DNA of 64,000 nt, taken from assembly GCF_000170895.1 (NCBI RefSeq), contig NZ_ABCS01000008.1, forward strand, positions 62,001 to 126,000. Reading direction: 5' to 3'. Source of the stretch: Plesiocystis pacifica SIR-1 (GTDB lineage: Bacteria > Myxococcota_A > Polyangia > Nannocystales > Nannocystaceae). The position numbers and the translations under genes were made by a program. A model generated the notes under the pieces. It ran no database searches. It saw only the letters and a program-made list of their open reading frames with translations, and was not told where the DNA came from. This document shows positions 53,219 to 61,607 of the stretch, one piece after another (the first letter of the stretch is position 1; each line of letters begins with the position of its first letter).

Positions 53219-53983
53219 ATGCTGCACGCGCGCCGACCCACGCTCCTCGCCTCGACCCTCTGCCTGTCGGCGATGATGACCTCAGGCTGCGGCCTCGAGG
53301 ACCTGTTCAACGGGCGCACGACCTCCACGGTCAGCGTGTTCACTGCCCACGGCGGCACGCCCAGCTCGCCCTCGCAATATCCGGACTACGGGATGGAAGG
53401 CGAGACCCGCGTGTTCGCGAACGACGAGGGCTGGGAGATTTCCCTGTTCCAGGCCTACGTGACCACCGCCAACGTCCGCCTGGTGCCCTGCGGCAAGCCG
53501 CCCGTGTCCGTCGAGATGTTCTGGGGCCCCTGCGCCGAGAACTACATCACCATCGAGGACGGCGAGACCCTCCCCCTCGGCGCCGTGACCGTCGACGACG
53601 GACAGTTCTGCGCCGTCGAGGTCGACTTCGCCCCCTACATCGTCGACGACACCCTCGAGGACCACGTCGAACCCGACAACTCCGAGGTCGAGGGCAACAC
53701 CATCTACATCATCGGCGAGGCCAGGCGCGGCGACGACGAGCAGGTCCCCTTCGAGATCATCACGCCCCGCGGCGCCCGGGCGATCCTGGATCTCTCCGAC
53801 ATCCAGGGCGGCGGGCCGCTGACCCTCGACGACGAAGAGTTCCCGCGCAACCTGAAGATCGTCCAGACCTACGACAGCTTCTTCGACGGCATCGACTTCG
53901 CCGCGGTGTCGCCCAAGGACCTCGAGGACAGCGTGCTCGCGGCCCTCGAGTTCGACACCCTGGTGTTCGAAGAGACCAACTAG
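53219..53983 (+). CDS. Hypothetical lipoprotein, 254 residues
   Basis: Signal peptide with lipobox SAMMTSGC (Cys24). The body is a Cys-containing beta-rich domain (ETRVFANDEGWEISLFQAYVTTANVRLVPC, DGQFCAVEVDFAPYIVDD, GNTIYIIGEARRG). This order (a strand ending in VRLVPCG, then CAxVxFAPY) resembles an MbnP-like copper-associated fold, though that is a weak guess. It diverges from agcS and converges on mrcA with 7 nt between stops. Confidence 0.68.
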   Translation: MLHARRPTLLASTLCLSAMMTSGCGLEDLFNGRTTSTVSVFTAHGGTPSSPSQYPDYGMEGETRVFANDEGWEISLFQAYVTTANVRLVPCGKPPVSVEMFWGPCAENYITIEDGETLPLGAVTVDDGQFCAVEVDFAPYIVDDTLEDHVEPDNSEVEGNTIYIIGEARRGDDEQVPFEIITPRGARAILDLSDIQGGGPLTLDDEEFPRNLKIVQTYDSFFDGIDFAAVSPKDLEDSVLAALEFDTLVFEETN

Positions 53984-53990
53984 GCGGCGC

Positions 53991-56681
53991 TCACAGGCCG
54001 GGCAGCTCGTCGTAGCCGTCCCCGTCCGCCTCGCTCGGTTTGGGCTCTGGGGCCGGCGCGGGTGCAGCGGGGGCCTCCTCGCCTTCGGGAGCAGCCGGCT
54101 CGTCCGGGGCTGCGTCGTCTTCGGCGGCTTCGCCCGCGTCTTCGCCGTCGCCGTAGAGATCGAGGAGGATGTCGGCCTTGGCCTCGTCCGTCGCCGCGAC
54201 CGTTCCGGTGGCGACCTGCGTGGGCTCGGTCCCGGCGACGAAGTACTCCTCCATGATCGAGTCGGCGGGGGGCGGACCTTCGACGCCCTCGGCGTCGACG
54301 ACCGTCGCGGGCGCGAGCAACCCGGTGGCCTTGTCGATGCTGCGCACGCTGACCGAGGGCGGCGGGGTGAAGGGCGAGAAGGCCGGGGCGACGCCGGACT
54401 CGGCCTCGGCGACGGGGAGCTCGCGGCCGTCGAGGGCGGCCTGCATGGCGGCGAGCCAGATCGGCAGGGCCGCCCGGCCGCCGCTCTCGCGGCGCATGGG
54501 CTTGGGCGTGTCGAAGCCGACCCAGGCGACCGCGACCAGCTCGGAGCTAAAGCCCGCGAACCATGCGTCGCGGCTCTCGGCGGCGGTGCCCGTCTTCCCG
54601 GCCACGGGCACGCCCAGCTTCTTGGCCCGGGTCCCCGTGCCCTCCTCGACCACCGAGCGCATCATGCTGGCGAGCACGAACACCACGCCCTCGTCGACGA
54701 CCTGCTCGCCCGCGCGCTCGGGCGTCCACGGCTTGCTGCCGGGCACCTCGATGGAGCGGATCAGGCTGGGCTCGACGCGGGAGCCGGCCCGGGCCAGGGT
54801 CAGGTAGGCGCGCATGAGCTCGAAGGGCGTGACCTCCGAGGTGCCCAGGGCCAGGGAGAGGTCGCGGCCGAGCTCGGTCTCGATGCCGCACAGCCGCGCG
54901 AGCTCGATGGCCGCGTCGATGCCCACGGCGTCGAGCAGCTTGATGGCCACGGTGTTGACCGAGTTGGTCAGCGCCACGCGCATGCGGATCTCCCCGCGGT
55001 AGACGTCGCGCTCGTAGTTGGTCGGGCGCCACTTCTCGTAGATCTCCGGAGAGTCCTCGATGAGGCTCGCGGCCGTGAATTTCTGGCTGCGCAGCGCCGC
55101 GCCGTAGACGAAGGGCTTGAAGGCCGAGCCCGGCTGGCGCTTGGCCTTGAGCACGCGGTTGAAGTCGCCGCGCCCGTAGCGGTAGCCGCCGACCATGGCC
55201 AGGACCTCGCCGGTGTCGACGTCGGCGAGCACGACCGCGGCCTCGGGCCCCGAGCCGATCTCGGCCAAGCCCCAGCCCTCGGGCAGGCCCAGGTCGTCCT
55301 TGGCCTCGAGCGCGAGCACCCGGCCCATGGTGATGCCGCCGACGGGGAACTGCTCGGCGTGGCTGCGCTCGGGCTCGTCGTAGCGGCTGCCCTCGGCGAC
55401 CCGCACCCAGACCTTGAAGTCCTCCCCGATGCGCGCCGCGAAGCCCTGGCCGCGCAGCGCCTTGGGCAGGTCCGCGGGCGGCTCTTCGATGATCACCGGG
55501 TAGACGCGGCCGACCGCGAGGGGCCCCTTGCCGCGCTTTTCGGCCCGGGCCAGGTTCTTGGCCTTCGCGGGCTCGATGCCGTGGCCCCAGTTGCGCCGCT
55601 CGTCGATGGTCACGAGCCCGTCGAGGAGCCCCGCCCGAGCCTTGCGCTGAAGATCGAGGTCGACGGTCATGGTCACCGTCGCGCCGAGCTCCCCGAGGGC
55701 GTCCTCGCCGTAGCGCTCGATGAGCTCGGCCCGGGCCAGGTCGACGAACTCCTCGGCGCCGGGCTGAACCTTGGCTTCGCGTTCGGGATCGCTCTCAATG
55801 CTGGTGTCGGCCGTCGCGTCCGGCGAGCGATCGACGATCTTCAAGGGCGCGTCGATGAAGCGCTCGACCTCCTCGGGCTTGGCGAAGCCGTGCTTTTGCA
55901 TCTGCCCGAGCACGTAGACCTGGCGGGCCTTGGCGCGCTCGTAGTCCTTGTAGGGCGTGCGCGTGCCCGGGGCCTTGGGCAAGGTCGCGAGCAAGGCCGC
56001 CTGGCCCAGGTCGATCTCCTCGATGCCGACCCCAAAGTAAAAGCGGCTGGCCTCCTCGATGCCGTAGCGCCCGTGGCCGAGGTAAATCTCGTTGAGGTAG
56101 AGCTCGAGGATCTCCTGCTTGTCGAGGATGTCCTCGATGCGCCGGGCCAGGACCAGCTCCTGGACCTTGCGCTCGAGGCTCTTCTCCGAGGTCAGCAAGA
56201 AGTTCTTGACCACCTGCTGGGTGATCGTCGAGGCGCCCTGGCGGACCTCCCGGGCCTTGAGGTTGGCGATCAGCGCCCGGACCATGCCGATGTAGTCCAT
56301 GCCCTCGTGGCGGTAGAAGTCCGAGTCCTCCGCGGCCAGGAAGGCGTTCTCGACGTGGGCGGGGATGTCCTCGTAGGCGACGAAGGTCCGGCGCTGCGTG
56401 AAGATCTCGCCGATCAGCACGCCGTTGCGGTCGAGCACCCGGGTGACCTGCGGCGGGCTGTAGTCCCGCAGCGTCGCGGCGTCGACCTCCTGGACGTCGC
56501 GGCCGTAGTACCAGAACACGCCGACGATGCTGCCGACGCCGCCGAGGCCCGCGAGCACGCCGAGCACCAAAGTGGTGATCAGCGTGATCCGCAGCCAGCG
56601 GGGTAGCCAGCGCTCGCGTCCTCCGGGCTCTCGGCCCTTACCGGCGTCCGCGTCGGTGTGTTTGGCAGCTCGCTTGGCCAC
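53991..56681 (-). CDS. mrcA: Penicillin-binding protein 1A (bifunctional GT51/transpeptidase)
   Basis: Bifunctional peptidoglycan synthase, 896 residues. One membrane helix at ~30-57. Glycosyltransferase domain with catalytic Glu118 (AAEDSDFYRHEG), the RQGASTITQQVVKN motif and LYLNEIYLGHGRYGI. An OB-like insert (~300-480) is typical of class A PBP1A. The transpeptidase has the SxxK nucleophile Ser519 (GSAFKPF), SxN in TNSVNTVA and KTGT in VAGKTGTAAESRDAW. The C-terminal ~110 residues are an Ala/Pro/Glu/Asp-rich tail. GTG start at 56681; its -10-like TAGACT overlaps the trmH stop. Confidence 0.95.
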   Translation of the reverse strand: MAKRAAKHTDADAGKGREPGGRERWLPRWLRITLITTLVLGVLAGLGGVGSIVGVFWYYGRDVQEVDAATLRDYSPPQVTRVLDRNGVLIGEIFTQRRTFVAYEDIPAHVENAFLAAEDSDFYRHEGMDYIGMVRALIANLKAREVRQGASTITQQVVKNFLLTSEKSLERKVQELVLARRIEDILDKQEILELYLNEIYLGHGRYGIEEASRFYFGVGIEEIDLGQAALLATLPKAPGTRTPYKDYERAKARQVYVLGQMQKHGFAKPEEVERFIDAPLKIVDRSPDATADTSIESDPEREAKVQPGAEEFVDLARAELIERYGEDALGELGATVTMTVDLDLQRKARAGLLDGLVTIDERRNWGHGIEPAKAKNLARAEKRGKGPLAVGRVYPVIIEEPPADLPKALRGQGFAARIGEDFKVWVRVAEGSRYDEPERSHAEQFPVGGITMGRVLALEAKDDLGLPEGWGLAEIGSGPEAAVVLADVDTGEVLAMVGGYRYGRGDFNRVLKAKRQPGSAFKPFVYGAALRSQKFTAASLIEDSPEIYEKWRPTNYERDVYRGEIRMRVALTNSVNTVAIKLLDAVGIDAAIELARLCGIETELGRDLSLALGTSEVTPFELMRAYLTLARAGSRVEPSLIRSIEVPGSKPWTPERAGEQVVDEGVVFVLASMMRSVVEEGTGTRAKKLGVPVAGKTGTAAESRDAWFAGFSSELVAVAWVGFDTPKPMRRESGGRAALPIWLAAMQAALDGRELPVAEAESGVAPAFSPFTPPPSVSVRSIDKATGLLAPATVVDAEGVEGPPPADSIMEEYFVAGTEPTQVATGTVAATDEAKADILLDLYGDGEDAGEAAEDDAAPDEPAAPEGEEAPAAPAPAPEPKPSEADGDGYDELPGL

Positions 56682-56687
56682 GGGCGC

Positions 56688-56693
56688 AGTCTA
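56688..56693 (-). promoter_or_regulatory. -10-like TAGACT overlapping trmH stop, 6 nt before mrcA start
   Basis: TANNNT hexamer with 6-nt gap to the mrcA GTG; its TAG is also the stop codon of trmH. Independent expression of mrcA inside the gene string is inferred. Confidence 0.4.
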
Positions 56694-57413
56694 CTCGACG
56701 GGGGGAAACAGGGCCTTGGCGTGGCGGCGATCGATGCTCTGCAGGTAAAAACGCACGCGCTCGATGGCCAGGGCGCCGGGCTCGAGGTCGCCGGCGCGGC
56801 CGATCGCCGCCCGCCGCCGCGTGGTCACGGAGTAGAGGGTCAGGGCCGCGGAGACCGAGAGGTTGTAGCTCTCGGCGAAGCCGTGGATGGGGATGCGAAA
56901 GCGCAGATCGCAGCTCGCCTTGGCCTCGGGGCTGAGCCCCGCGTGCTCGTTGCCAAACAGCAGGCACAGCGGGCGGTCGACGGGCAGCTCCTCGAGCATG
57001 TGCGTGGCGTCGACGCAGGCGCCGGCCAGGATCATTCCTTCCCCAGGGCCCCCAGCCCCCCCAGCCGCGCGGGCAGGCCCGAGGTGGGCCTCGAAGTCCG
57101 CGAGCGTCCGGTGGTTGCGGGTCTCGAGCCAGTGGTGGGTCCCCGTGGTCGTGCCCTTGGCTCGCAAGATGCGCTCGTGGGCCGCGATCACGTGCACCGT
57201 CCAGCCGCCCAGGGCCTCGGTGCTGCGGACCACCGCCGCCGCGTTGTGGGGGTCGTAGGGGTTCTCGATCGCCACCTGCACGCTCGCCAGGCGGGCGTCG
57301 AGGACGGACTCGATGCGCTCGCGCCGACGCTCGCTGACGTAGGGCGTCAACGCCTCGAGCATCGCGTCGAGGCCGTAGTGGTCCACGAGCTTGGTGATCT
57401 CGTCTCGCTTCAT
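56691..57413 (-). CDS. trmH: SpoU/TrmH-type tRNA 2'-O-methyltransferase
   Basis: SPOUT-fold methyltransferase, 240 residues, best matching TrmH, which methylates G18 of tRNA. Motif 1 VAIENPYDPHNAAAVVRSTEALG, motif 2 LLFGNEHAGLSPEAKASCDL, motif 3 IPIHGFAESYNLSVSAALTLY; the N-terminal helical stretch LDAMLEALTPYVSERRRERIE is that of TrmH rather than RlmB. A Gly/Pro-rich loop insert lies near residue 130. It lies 13 nt after the AsmA-GT51 gene on the same strand and is probably cotranscribed. Confidence 0.9.
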   Translation of the reverse strand: MKRDEITKLVDHYGLDAMLEALTPYVSERRRERIESVLDARLASVQVAIENPYDPHNAAAVVRSTEALGGWTVHVIAAHERILRAKGTTTGTHHWLETRNHRTLADFEAHLGPARAAGGAGGPGEGMILAGACVDATHMLEELPVDRPLCLLFGNEHAGLSPEAKASCDLRFRIPIHGFAESYNLSVSAALTLYSVTTRRRAAIGRAGDLEPGALAIERVRFYLQSIDRRHAKALFPPVE

Positions 57414-57426
57414 GCTGTCGTCTCGT

Positions 57427-59913
57427 CTATCCGTCGTCCATGGCCGGGCGGCCCGGCGCGTCGGCGCTGGCCGGGTCCGACGGGTCGCCGCCCGGGCCCT
57501 CGAACCAGTCCGCGTTCTCGCGCGGCTGCAGGCGCCCGTCCACGTCTCCCTCGCCGGGCCCTCCGTCCGCGCCCTCGCCCCCGATGACCGGCAGATCGAC
57601 GGCGCTCGGCAGCGGCGGGCGCACGCCCCACGAGGGCCCGGTCTCGCCCGCCCCCGCCCAGCCCGAGGCCGCGTCGAAGGCCGACTCGTCGCCGTCGCCC
57701 ATCAAGCCCGAGAGCGCGCGCTGGGTGTGCGTACCCGCCATCAGCTCCTCGATCTCGGCCAGGCACAGCTCCGGGTCGCCGCGCTCGAGCAGGTCGAAGA
57801 CCAGGGGCATCGCGCCGTAGATCGCGTGCTCGCTCGCGGTGATCCGCTCGCGCTCGAGCATCAGGTCGTGGATCCAGTGCAGTTTCTTGGTGAAGCGCTC
57901 GGTCAGCTCGCCGTTGCAGTAGTGCACGTGGCGGCGCACGGGGCTGGGCAGCATGAGCGCGAGGTAGGCCGCCTCGAGCGAGGTCAGCTCCGCCGGGTGC
58001 TTGCCAAAGTAGTGGCGCGAGGCGTTGGTCACCCCGTAGATGCCCGGGCCAAACTCGACCACGTTGAGGTAGAGCTCCATGATCCGCTGCTTGCTCAGGG
58101 CTTCCTCGACCCACCAGGTCAAGAACAGCTCCTGGAGCTTGCGCGAGAGCGTGCGCTCGTGGCTGAGCAGCACGTTCTTGACCATCTGCATGGTGATCGT
58201 CGACGCGCCCAGGCGGATCTTGCCGGCCTTGAGGTTGCGGCGCAGGGCCGCCTCGAGCTGCGTGGTGTTGAAGCCCTCGTGGCGGCGGAAGCTGCCGTCC
58301 TCGGTCGTCAGCACGGCCTCGGTCATGTAGCGCGAGATGTTGGCCAGGGGCGTGTAGCTGCTCGATCCGGGCACCAGGCGGACGGTCCGGGTTCGACCGT
58401 CGCGCATGGTCACGCGGTGGCTGAAGCCGCGGTTGAGGGCGGCCGCCGAGGCCCGCCGCGGGGCGACGTTGACCCGGCAGCGATCGGCATCGACGGCGCC
58501 CTCGAGGCGCAGGTCGTCGAGCTTCGAGAAGTCGGCCTCGATGGCCAGCTTGGCCTGGAACACGCCGCCGAGCTCGAACTCCGCCAGGCCCGGGGCGAGC
58601 TCGCGGGGGATGGCGTCGAGGACCTTTTGGCAGTCGACCTCGGGCACCTCGAGATCCACGCGGTAGCGCCGCTGCTCACGGGCCGCCGCGTGCACGATGT
58701 CGCCGGTGGCGATGAGCTCCACGCCTGCGCGCGCGACGGCCAGGCGCTCGAGGCTCAGGTGGCGCGCGTCGGGGTCGATCTCGGCCTCGATGTCGAGGCC
58801 AAAGCCGACGTCGTGGACGACCTCGCGGGCGAGCAGGGGGTGGCTGACGTTGAGGCCCGCGACGGCCAGGTCGCCGTCGAGGCGCGCCACGCCCCCGCCA
58901 AAGTCGATCTGCAGCTGGCCGCCGATGGTCGCTTTGTCCGAGTCGACCACGGGCAGGCGCTCGAGCACGTCGGGCACCCGGCCGAGCTCGAAGGCCTCCA
59001 TGTCGACCTCGAGGGATCCGGCGCTCAGATCCCGGGCGAAGCGGCCCGAGACCGACCAAAGCTGCGCGCCCTCCCCCGCCGCGCCCTCCCCCTCGCGGAT
59101 CTCGGCGAAGCCGCCCGTGAGCTCGACGCCGATCTCCGCGAGCTCGGCGTCGAGGATCGAGACCGAGCCTGCGACTCCGGCGACGGCCACGTTCTCGTCG
59201 AGCTGGGCCGAGGCGCCCTCGAGCTTCACCCGCAGGGGAAAACGCAAGGACGCGTCGCGCTGCTCGACGTGGGTGTCGACGGCGTCGGCCCGCAGCAGGG
59301 GCCCGATGCCCAGGTCGGCGCGCATGCTCTCGAGGCGCAGATCGACGCTGCGCCCGTCGAGGTCCGCGGTCGCGCTCGCCTGGCCCGTGACCCGGCGCGC
59401 GCCGTCTCGAACGGCCACGGCGATCTCGCTCGCGCTCGCCAGCTCCGGCGTGAGGCTCAAGCGACGCCGCCACCAGCTGCGCGAACCTTCGTCCTCGTCC
59501 GCGCTGGCCATGGCCTCGAGGCGGCGGGCGAGGGACTCGAGGGCCTCGGCCTCCGCGTCCAGCGAGCCTCCGCGGGCCTCCGCCTCGACGACCTGCATGC
59601 GGGCGGACCACAGCGCGCTGCGATCGAGCTCGACGTGCACGGCGTCGACGACCAGGTGCAGGCCCTCGCCGTCGAGCTCGACGCCCCCCATGTCGATGGC
59701 CTCCCAGCTCATCGCGAACTCGTCGACGTGGACCTCGAGCTCGAGGCGATTGGCCAGGCGCTGCTCGAGCTCTCGGCCGATCCGCGGCCCCGCCCAGCGC
59801 GGCAGCGTCAGCAGGGCGATCAGCCCCGCGGCCAGCAACACCCCGAACACCGCGAGGGCGGTGAGCAGGATGCGCCGCCGACGAGTGCGGCGCTGTGGGG
59901 AGCGCGCGGCCAT
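57427..59913 (-). CDS. AsmA-like domain fused to a monofunctional GT51 peptidoglycan glycosyltransferase
   Basis: 828 residues. An N-terminal membrane helix (ILLTALAVFGVLLAAGLIALLTLP) is followed by ~450 residues of repeated beta strands like the AsmA/DUF748-type lipid-transport groove proteins (LELEVHVDEFAMSWEAIDMGGVELDGEGLHL; GGVARLDGDLAVAGLNVSHPLL). A complete GT51 domain follows with catalytic Glu538 (TTEDGSFRRHEG), RLGASTITMQMVKNVLLSHERTLSRKLQEL and LYLNVVEFGPGIYGV. No transpeptidase domain follows; the last ~150 residues are Gly/Asp/Pro-rich. Polymerises glycan strands without cross-linking. Two genes from mrcA. Confidence 0.87.
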   Translation of the reverse strand: MAARSPQRRTRRRRILLTALAVFGVLLAAGLIALLTLPRWAGPRIGRELEQRLANRLELEVHVDEFAMSWEAIDMGGVELDGEGLHLVVDAVHVELDRSALWSARMQVVEAEARGGSLDAEAEALESLARRLEAMASADEDEGSRSWWRRRLSLTPELASASEIAVAVRDGARRVTGQASATADLDGRSVDLRLESMRADLGIGPLLRADAVDTHVEQRDASLRFPLRVKLEGASAQLDENVAVAGVAGSVSILDAELAEIGVELTGGFAEIREGEGAAGEGAQLWSVSGRFARDLSAGSLEVDMEAFELGRVPDVLERLPVVDSDKATIGGQLQIDFGGGVARLDGDLAVAGLNVSHPLLAREVVHDVGFGLDIEAEIDPDARHLSLERLAVARAGVELIATGDIVHAAAREQRRYRVDLEVPEVDCQKVLDAIPRELAPGLAEFELGGVFQAKLAIEADFSKLDDLRLEGAVDADRCRVNVAPRRASAAALNRGFSHRVTMRDGRTRTVRLVPGSSSYTPLANISRYMTEAVLTTEDGSFRRHEGFNTTQLEAALRRNLKAGKIRLGASTITMQMVKNVLLSHERTLSRKLQELFLTWWVEEALSKQRIMELYLNVVEFGPGIYGVTNASRHYFGKHPAELTSLEAAYLALMLPSPVRRHVHYCNGELTERFTKKLHWIHDLMLERERITASEHAIYGAMPLVFDLLERGDPELCLAEIEELMAGTHTQRALSGLMGDGDESAFDAASGWAGAGETGPSWGVRPPLPSAVDLPVIGGEGADGGPGEGDVDGRLQPRENADWFEGPGGDPSDPASADAPGRPAMDDG

Positions 59914-59963
59914 GGTTGGGGACCTTAGCGCAGCGTTGCGACGCTGGCGTCCGTGGACGCCTC

Positions 59964-59991
59964 AGAGGCTGTGAATGAATTCACAGCCTCT
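59964..59991 (+). terminator. Perfect 12-bp palindromic hairpin followed by A/T-rich tract
   Basis: AGAGGCTGTGAA / TTCACAGCCTCT with a TGAA loop, followed by aactatttt. It could terminate on the plus strand or be a cruciform target; no plus-strand gene ends nearby. Confidence 0.45.
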
Positions 59992-60004
59992 AACTATTTT
60001 CGCC

Positions 60005-60040
60005 CTCGTGGACGACGCCACGCCCTCCCTGCCCCACGTC
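60005..60040. repeat. Dispersed hairpin repeat, degraded copy (first of tandem pair)
   Basis: Matches cgtggacgacgccacgccctccctgccccacgtc of the full copy but lacks the last six bases of the right arm. Confidence 0.6.
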
Positions 60041-60056
60041 CCTGACGATTTTAGCC

Positions 60057-60098
60057 GTCGTGGACGACGCCACGCCCTCCCTGCCCCACGTCCACGAC
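60057..60098. repeat. Dispersed hairpin repeat, full copy (second of tandem pair)
   Basis: Identical to the copy at 23552-23593 over 42 nt, including both 10-nt arms and the preceding ttttagcc. Confidence 0.75.
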
Positions 60099-60119
60099 TC
60101 AGGGACTGTCAACGAATCC

Positions 60120-60244
60120 ACGCCCCCCGCTTGCGGGGGCGACCCGATGCCCTCTCAAAGGCACGAACTCCATTGCCCACAAGCCAAAGCGGAGGAGCGG
60201 AGCGACGAAGCGCCCCCGGTCCCAGGCGCCCATGGGGGCAAAAC
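60120..60244. repeat. ~123-nt dispersed repeat, copy 2
   Basis: Aligns with 38279-38401; the internal CGCCCCCCGCTTGCGGGGGCG hairpin keeps its pairing while differing in sequence from copy 1. Confidence 0.7.
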
Positions 60245-60325
60245 AGAGCTCAGCCCGCCGTCCTCATCCGTGAGCAAGCCCGAGCTCCCCAAGTGAGGTG
60301 CAAAAAATCAAGCGCGCACAAACAA

Positions 60326-60358
60326 ATCAGGCGCCAGACCCGAAGTCTGGCGCCTGAT
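60326..60358 (-). terminator. Intrinsic terminator of the sigma-factor operon
   Basis: Perfect 14-bp stem ATCAGGCGCCAGAC / GTCTGGCGCCTGAT with a 5-nt loop, 20 nt downstream of the 60379 gene stop. On the minus strand it is followed by TTTGTTTG and then a T6 run. Confidence 0.8.
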
Positions 60359-60378
60359 GGTCAGCGGTGTGGGCGCGC

Positions 60379-60876
60379 TCAGCCAGCCTTGCACTGGTAG
60401 GCGAAGATCACCATCGAGTCCGAGCGGCGCACCGGGATGAGCACGATCTGGTTGCTGCGCATGGAGAAGTTCATGTTCACCAGCGAGGTGCCCGAGCGCA
60501 TCAGATCGGTGCTCAGCTCGAGCTTGTCCTTGTCGCCGCCGAGCAGGCTGAGCTTGACCGAGTGACCCGACTTGAAGCGCTCCTCGACGACCGTGTTCAA
60601 GGTCAGCTTGAAGTCCTTCGACTCGAGCAAGCGGAAGCTCTTGTAGCGGGCGAACTCTGGGGCCTCGAGCTGATCCTTGAGGAAGCCGAGGTCCTTGGGG
60701 ATCGTGCCGTCGCCGGTCTCCGTCGCCTCGACGGCGTGGATGCGGCAGGTCGCGTCGCTGACCGCAGCGTCGGCCTGAGCCGGAGCGAGCAAGACCAGCG
60801 ACGCACCGGTGAGGGCGACCGGGACCGCCAGACAGCTGGCCAGAGTGGAAGCCAAGATCTTCGCGTGCATCGTCAT
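60379..60876 (-). CDS. Small secreted protein of the ECF sigma-factor operon
   Basis: Unrecognised 165-residue protein with a signal peptide (SCLAVPVALTGASLVLLAPAQADA) and a mature domain of ~128 residues with two Cys (TCRIHAVEA and FAYQCKAG). The body is beta-rich (FRLLESKDFKLTLNTVVEERF; NMNFSMRSNQIVLIPVRR). The ATG at 60876 overlaps the anti-sigma stop (ATGA), so it is the third gene of the operon: possibly an envelope sensor or an output of the regulon. A second ATG at 60870 is possible. Confidence 0.72.
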   Translation of the reverse strand: MTMHAKILASTLASCLAVPVALTGASLVLLAPAQADAAVSDATCRIHAVEATETGDGTIPKDLGFLKDQLEAPEFARYKSFRLLESKDFKLTLNTVVEERFKSGHSVKLSLLGGDKDKLELSTDLMRSGTSLVNMNFSMRSNQIVLIPVRRSDSMVIFAYQCKAG

Positions 60877-61607
60877 AGCGAGCGCTCACTTTGAGCGGGA
60901 ACGTCTTCGGTGACCCAGATGACCGTGGTGGTGCCCCGGGTACCTTCGACCTGAGAGATGGTGCCGGTGCGCCCACCAAAGGAGATGTGGCGAATCTCGG
61001 CTTCTCCAGGCTCGGGCTGCGGGAACATCTCGGGTTCGGCCTTGGTGTCGGGGTTGGGAGCGACCGCCATCTGCGGCGCTTTTGAGGGAGTCGAAAGGCT
61101 GGGCGCCTCGGACTCGGGCGTGGACGCCTCGTCGGCGGCCGGCTGGTCAGACGCAGCATCCTCGGGCGTATTCGAGGCCACGGCGTCCGGTCCCTGGTCC
61201 GGCTCGGGGGCCTGGATCGACTTGGCGAACACCAGCGCGACCACGGCCGCGGTGCCGACCACGGCCAAGGGCACGCGCAGCGGTCGGGCCCACTCGAGCA
61301 GGCGCTCCCACAGGTTGGGCGGCGCCTCGGCGGCCTCTTGCAGCCGGGACTCGCGCTCGAGGCTGCGCTCGAAGCTGTCCCAGATCTGCTCGAAGCGCGC
61401 CTCGGGCACGCGCTCGGCCTGAAGCTCGAGATCACCCGCGACGATCTCGCGCATGAACGAGAGATCGCCCAGCTGCTCGGCCAGGCTCGGGTTGGCCTCG
61501 AGTTCGGCCTCCATCGCGGCCTCGGCCGCGGCGTCGAGCTCACCGTCGAAATAAGCCGACAGCTCCTCGCTCAGGGCGAAGTTGGAGGTGTTTGATTCGG
61601 CGCTCAT
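60873..61607 (-). CDS. Membrane-anchored anti-sigma factor
   Basis: 244 residues. The N-terminal ~90 residues ([35 protein letters not shown]) have the helical anti-sigma layout but lack the HxxxCxxC zinc motif, so this is a non-ZAS type. One membrane helix at ~111-128 ([17 protein letters not shown]). The periplasmic part is a Pro/Glu/Ser linker ending in a small domain with [31 protein letters not shown]. The overlap with the sigma gene (ATGA type) is the usual sigma/anti-sigma coupling. Confidence 0.85.
   Translation of the reverse strand: MSAESNTSNFALSEELSAYFDGELDAAAEAAMEAELEANPSLAEQLGDLSFMREIVAGDLELQAERVPEARFEQIWDSFERSLERESRLQEAAEAPPNLWERLLEWARPLRVPLAVVGTAAVVALVFAKSIQAPEPDQGPDAVASNTPEDAASDQPAADEASTPESEAPSLSTPSKAPQMAVAPNPDTKAEPEMFPQPEPGEAEIRHISFGGRTGTISQVEGTRGTTTVIWVTEDVPAQSERSL

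Larger units (their letters stand above)
59914..60378. other. 465-nt gene-free region packed with repeats and hairpins
   Basis: Holds, in order, a 12-bp-stem palindrome, two copies of the dispersed hairpin repeat, copy 2 of the ~123-nt repeat, and a terminator. I see no gene: open frames here are shadows of the repeats. Confidence 0.75.
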
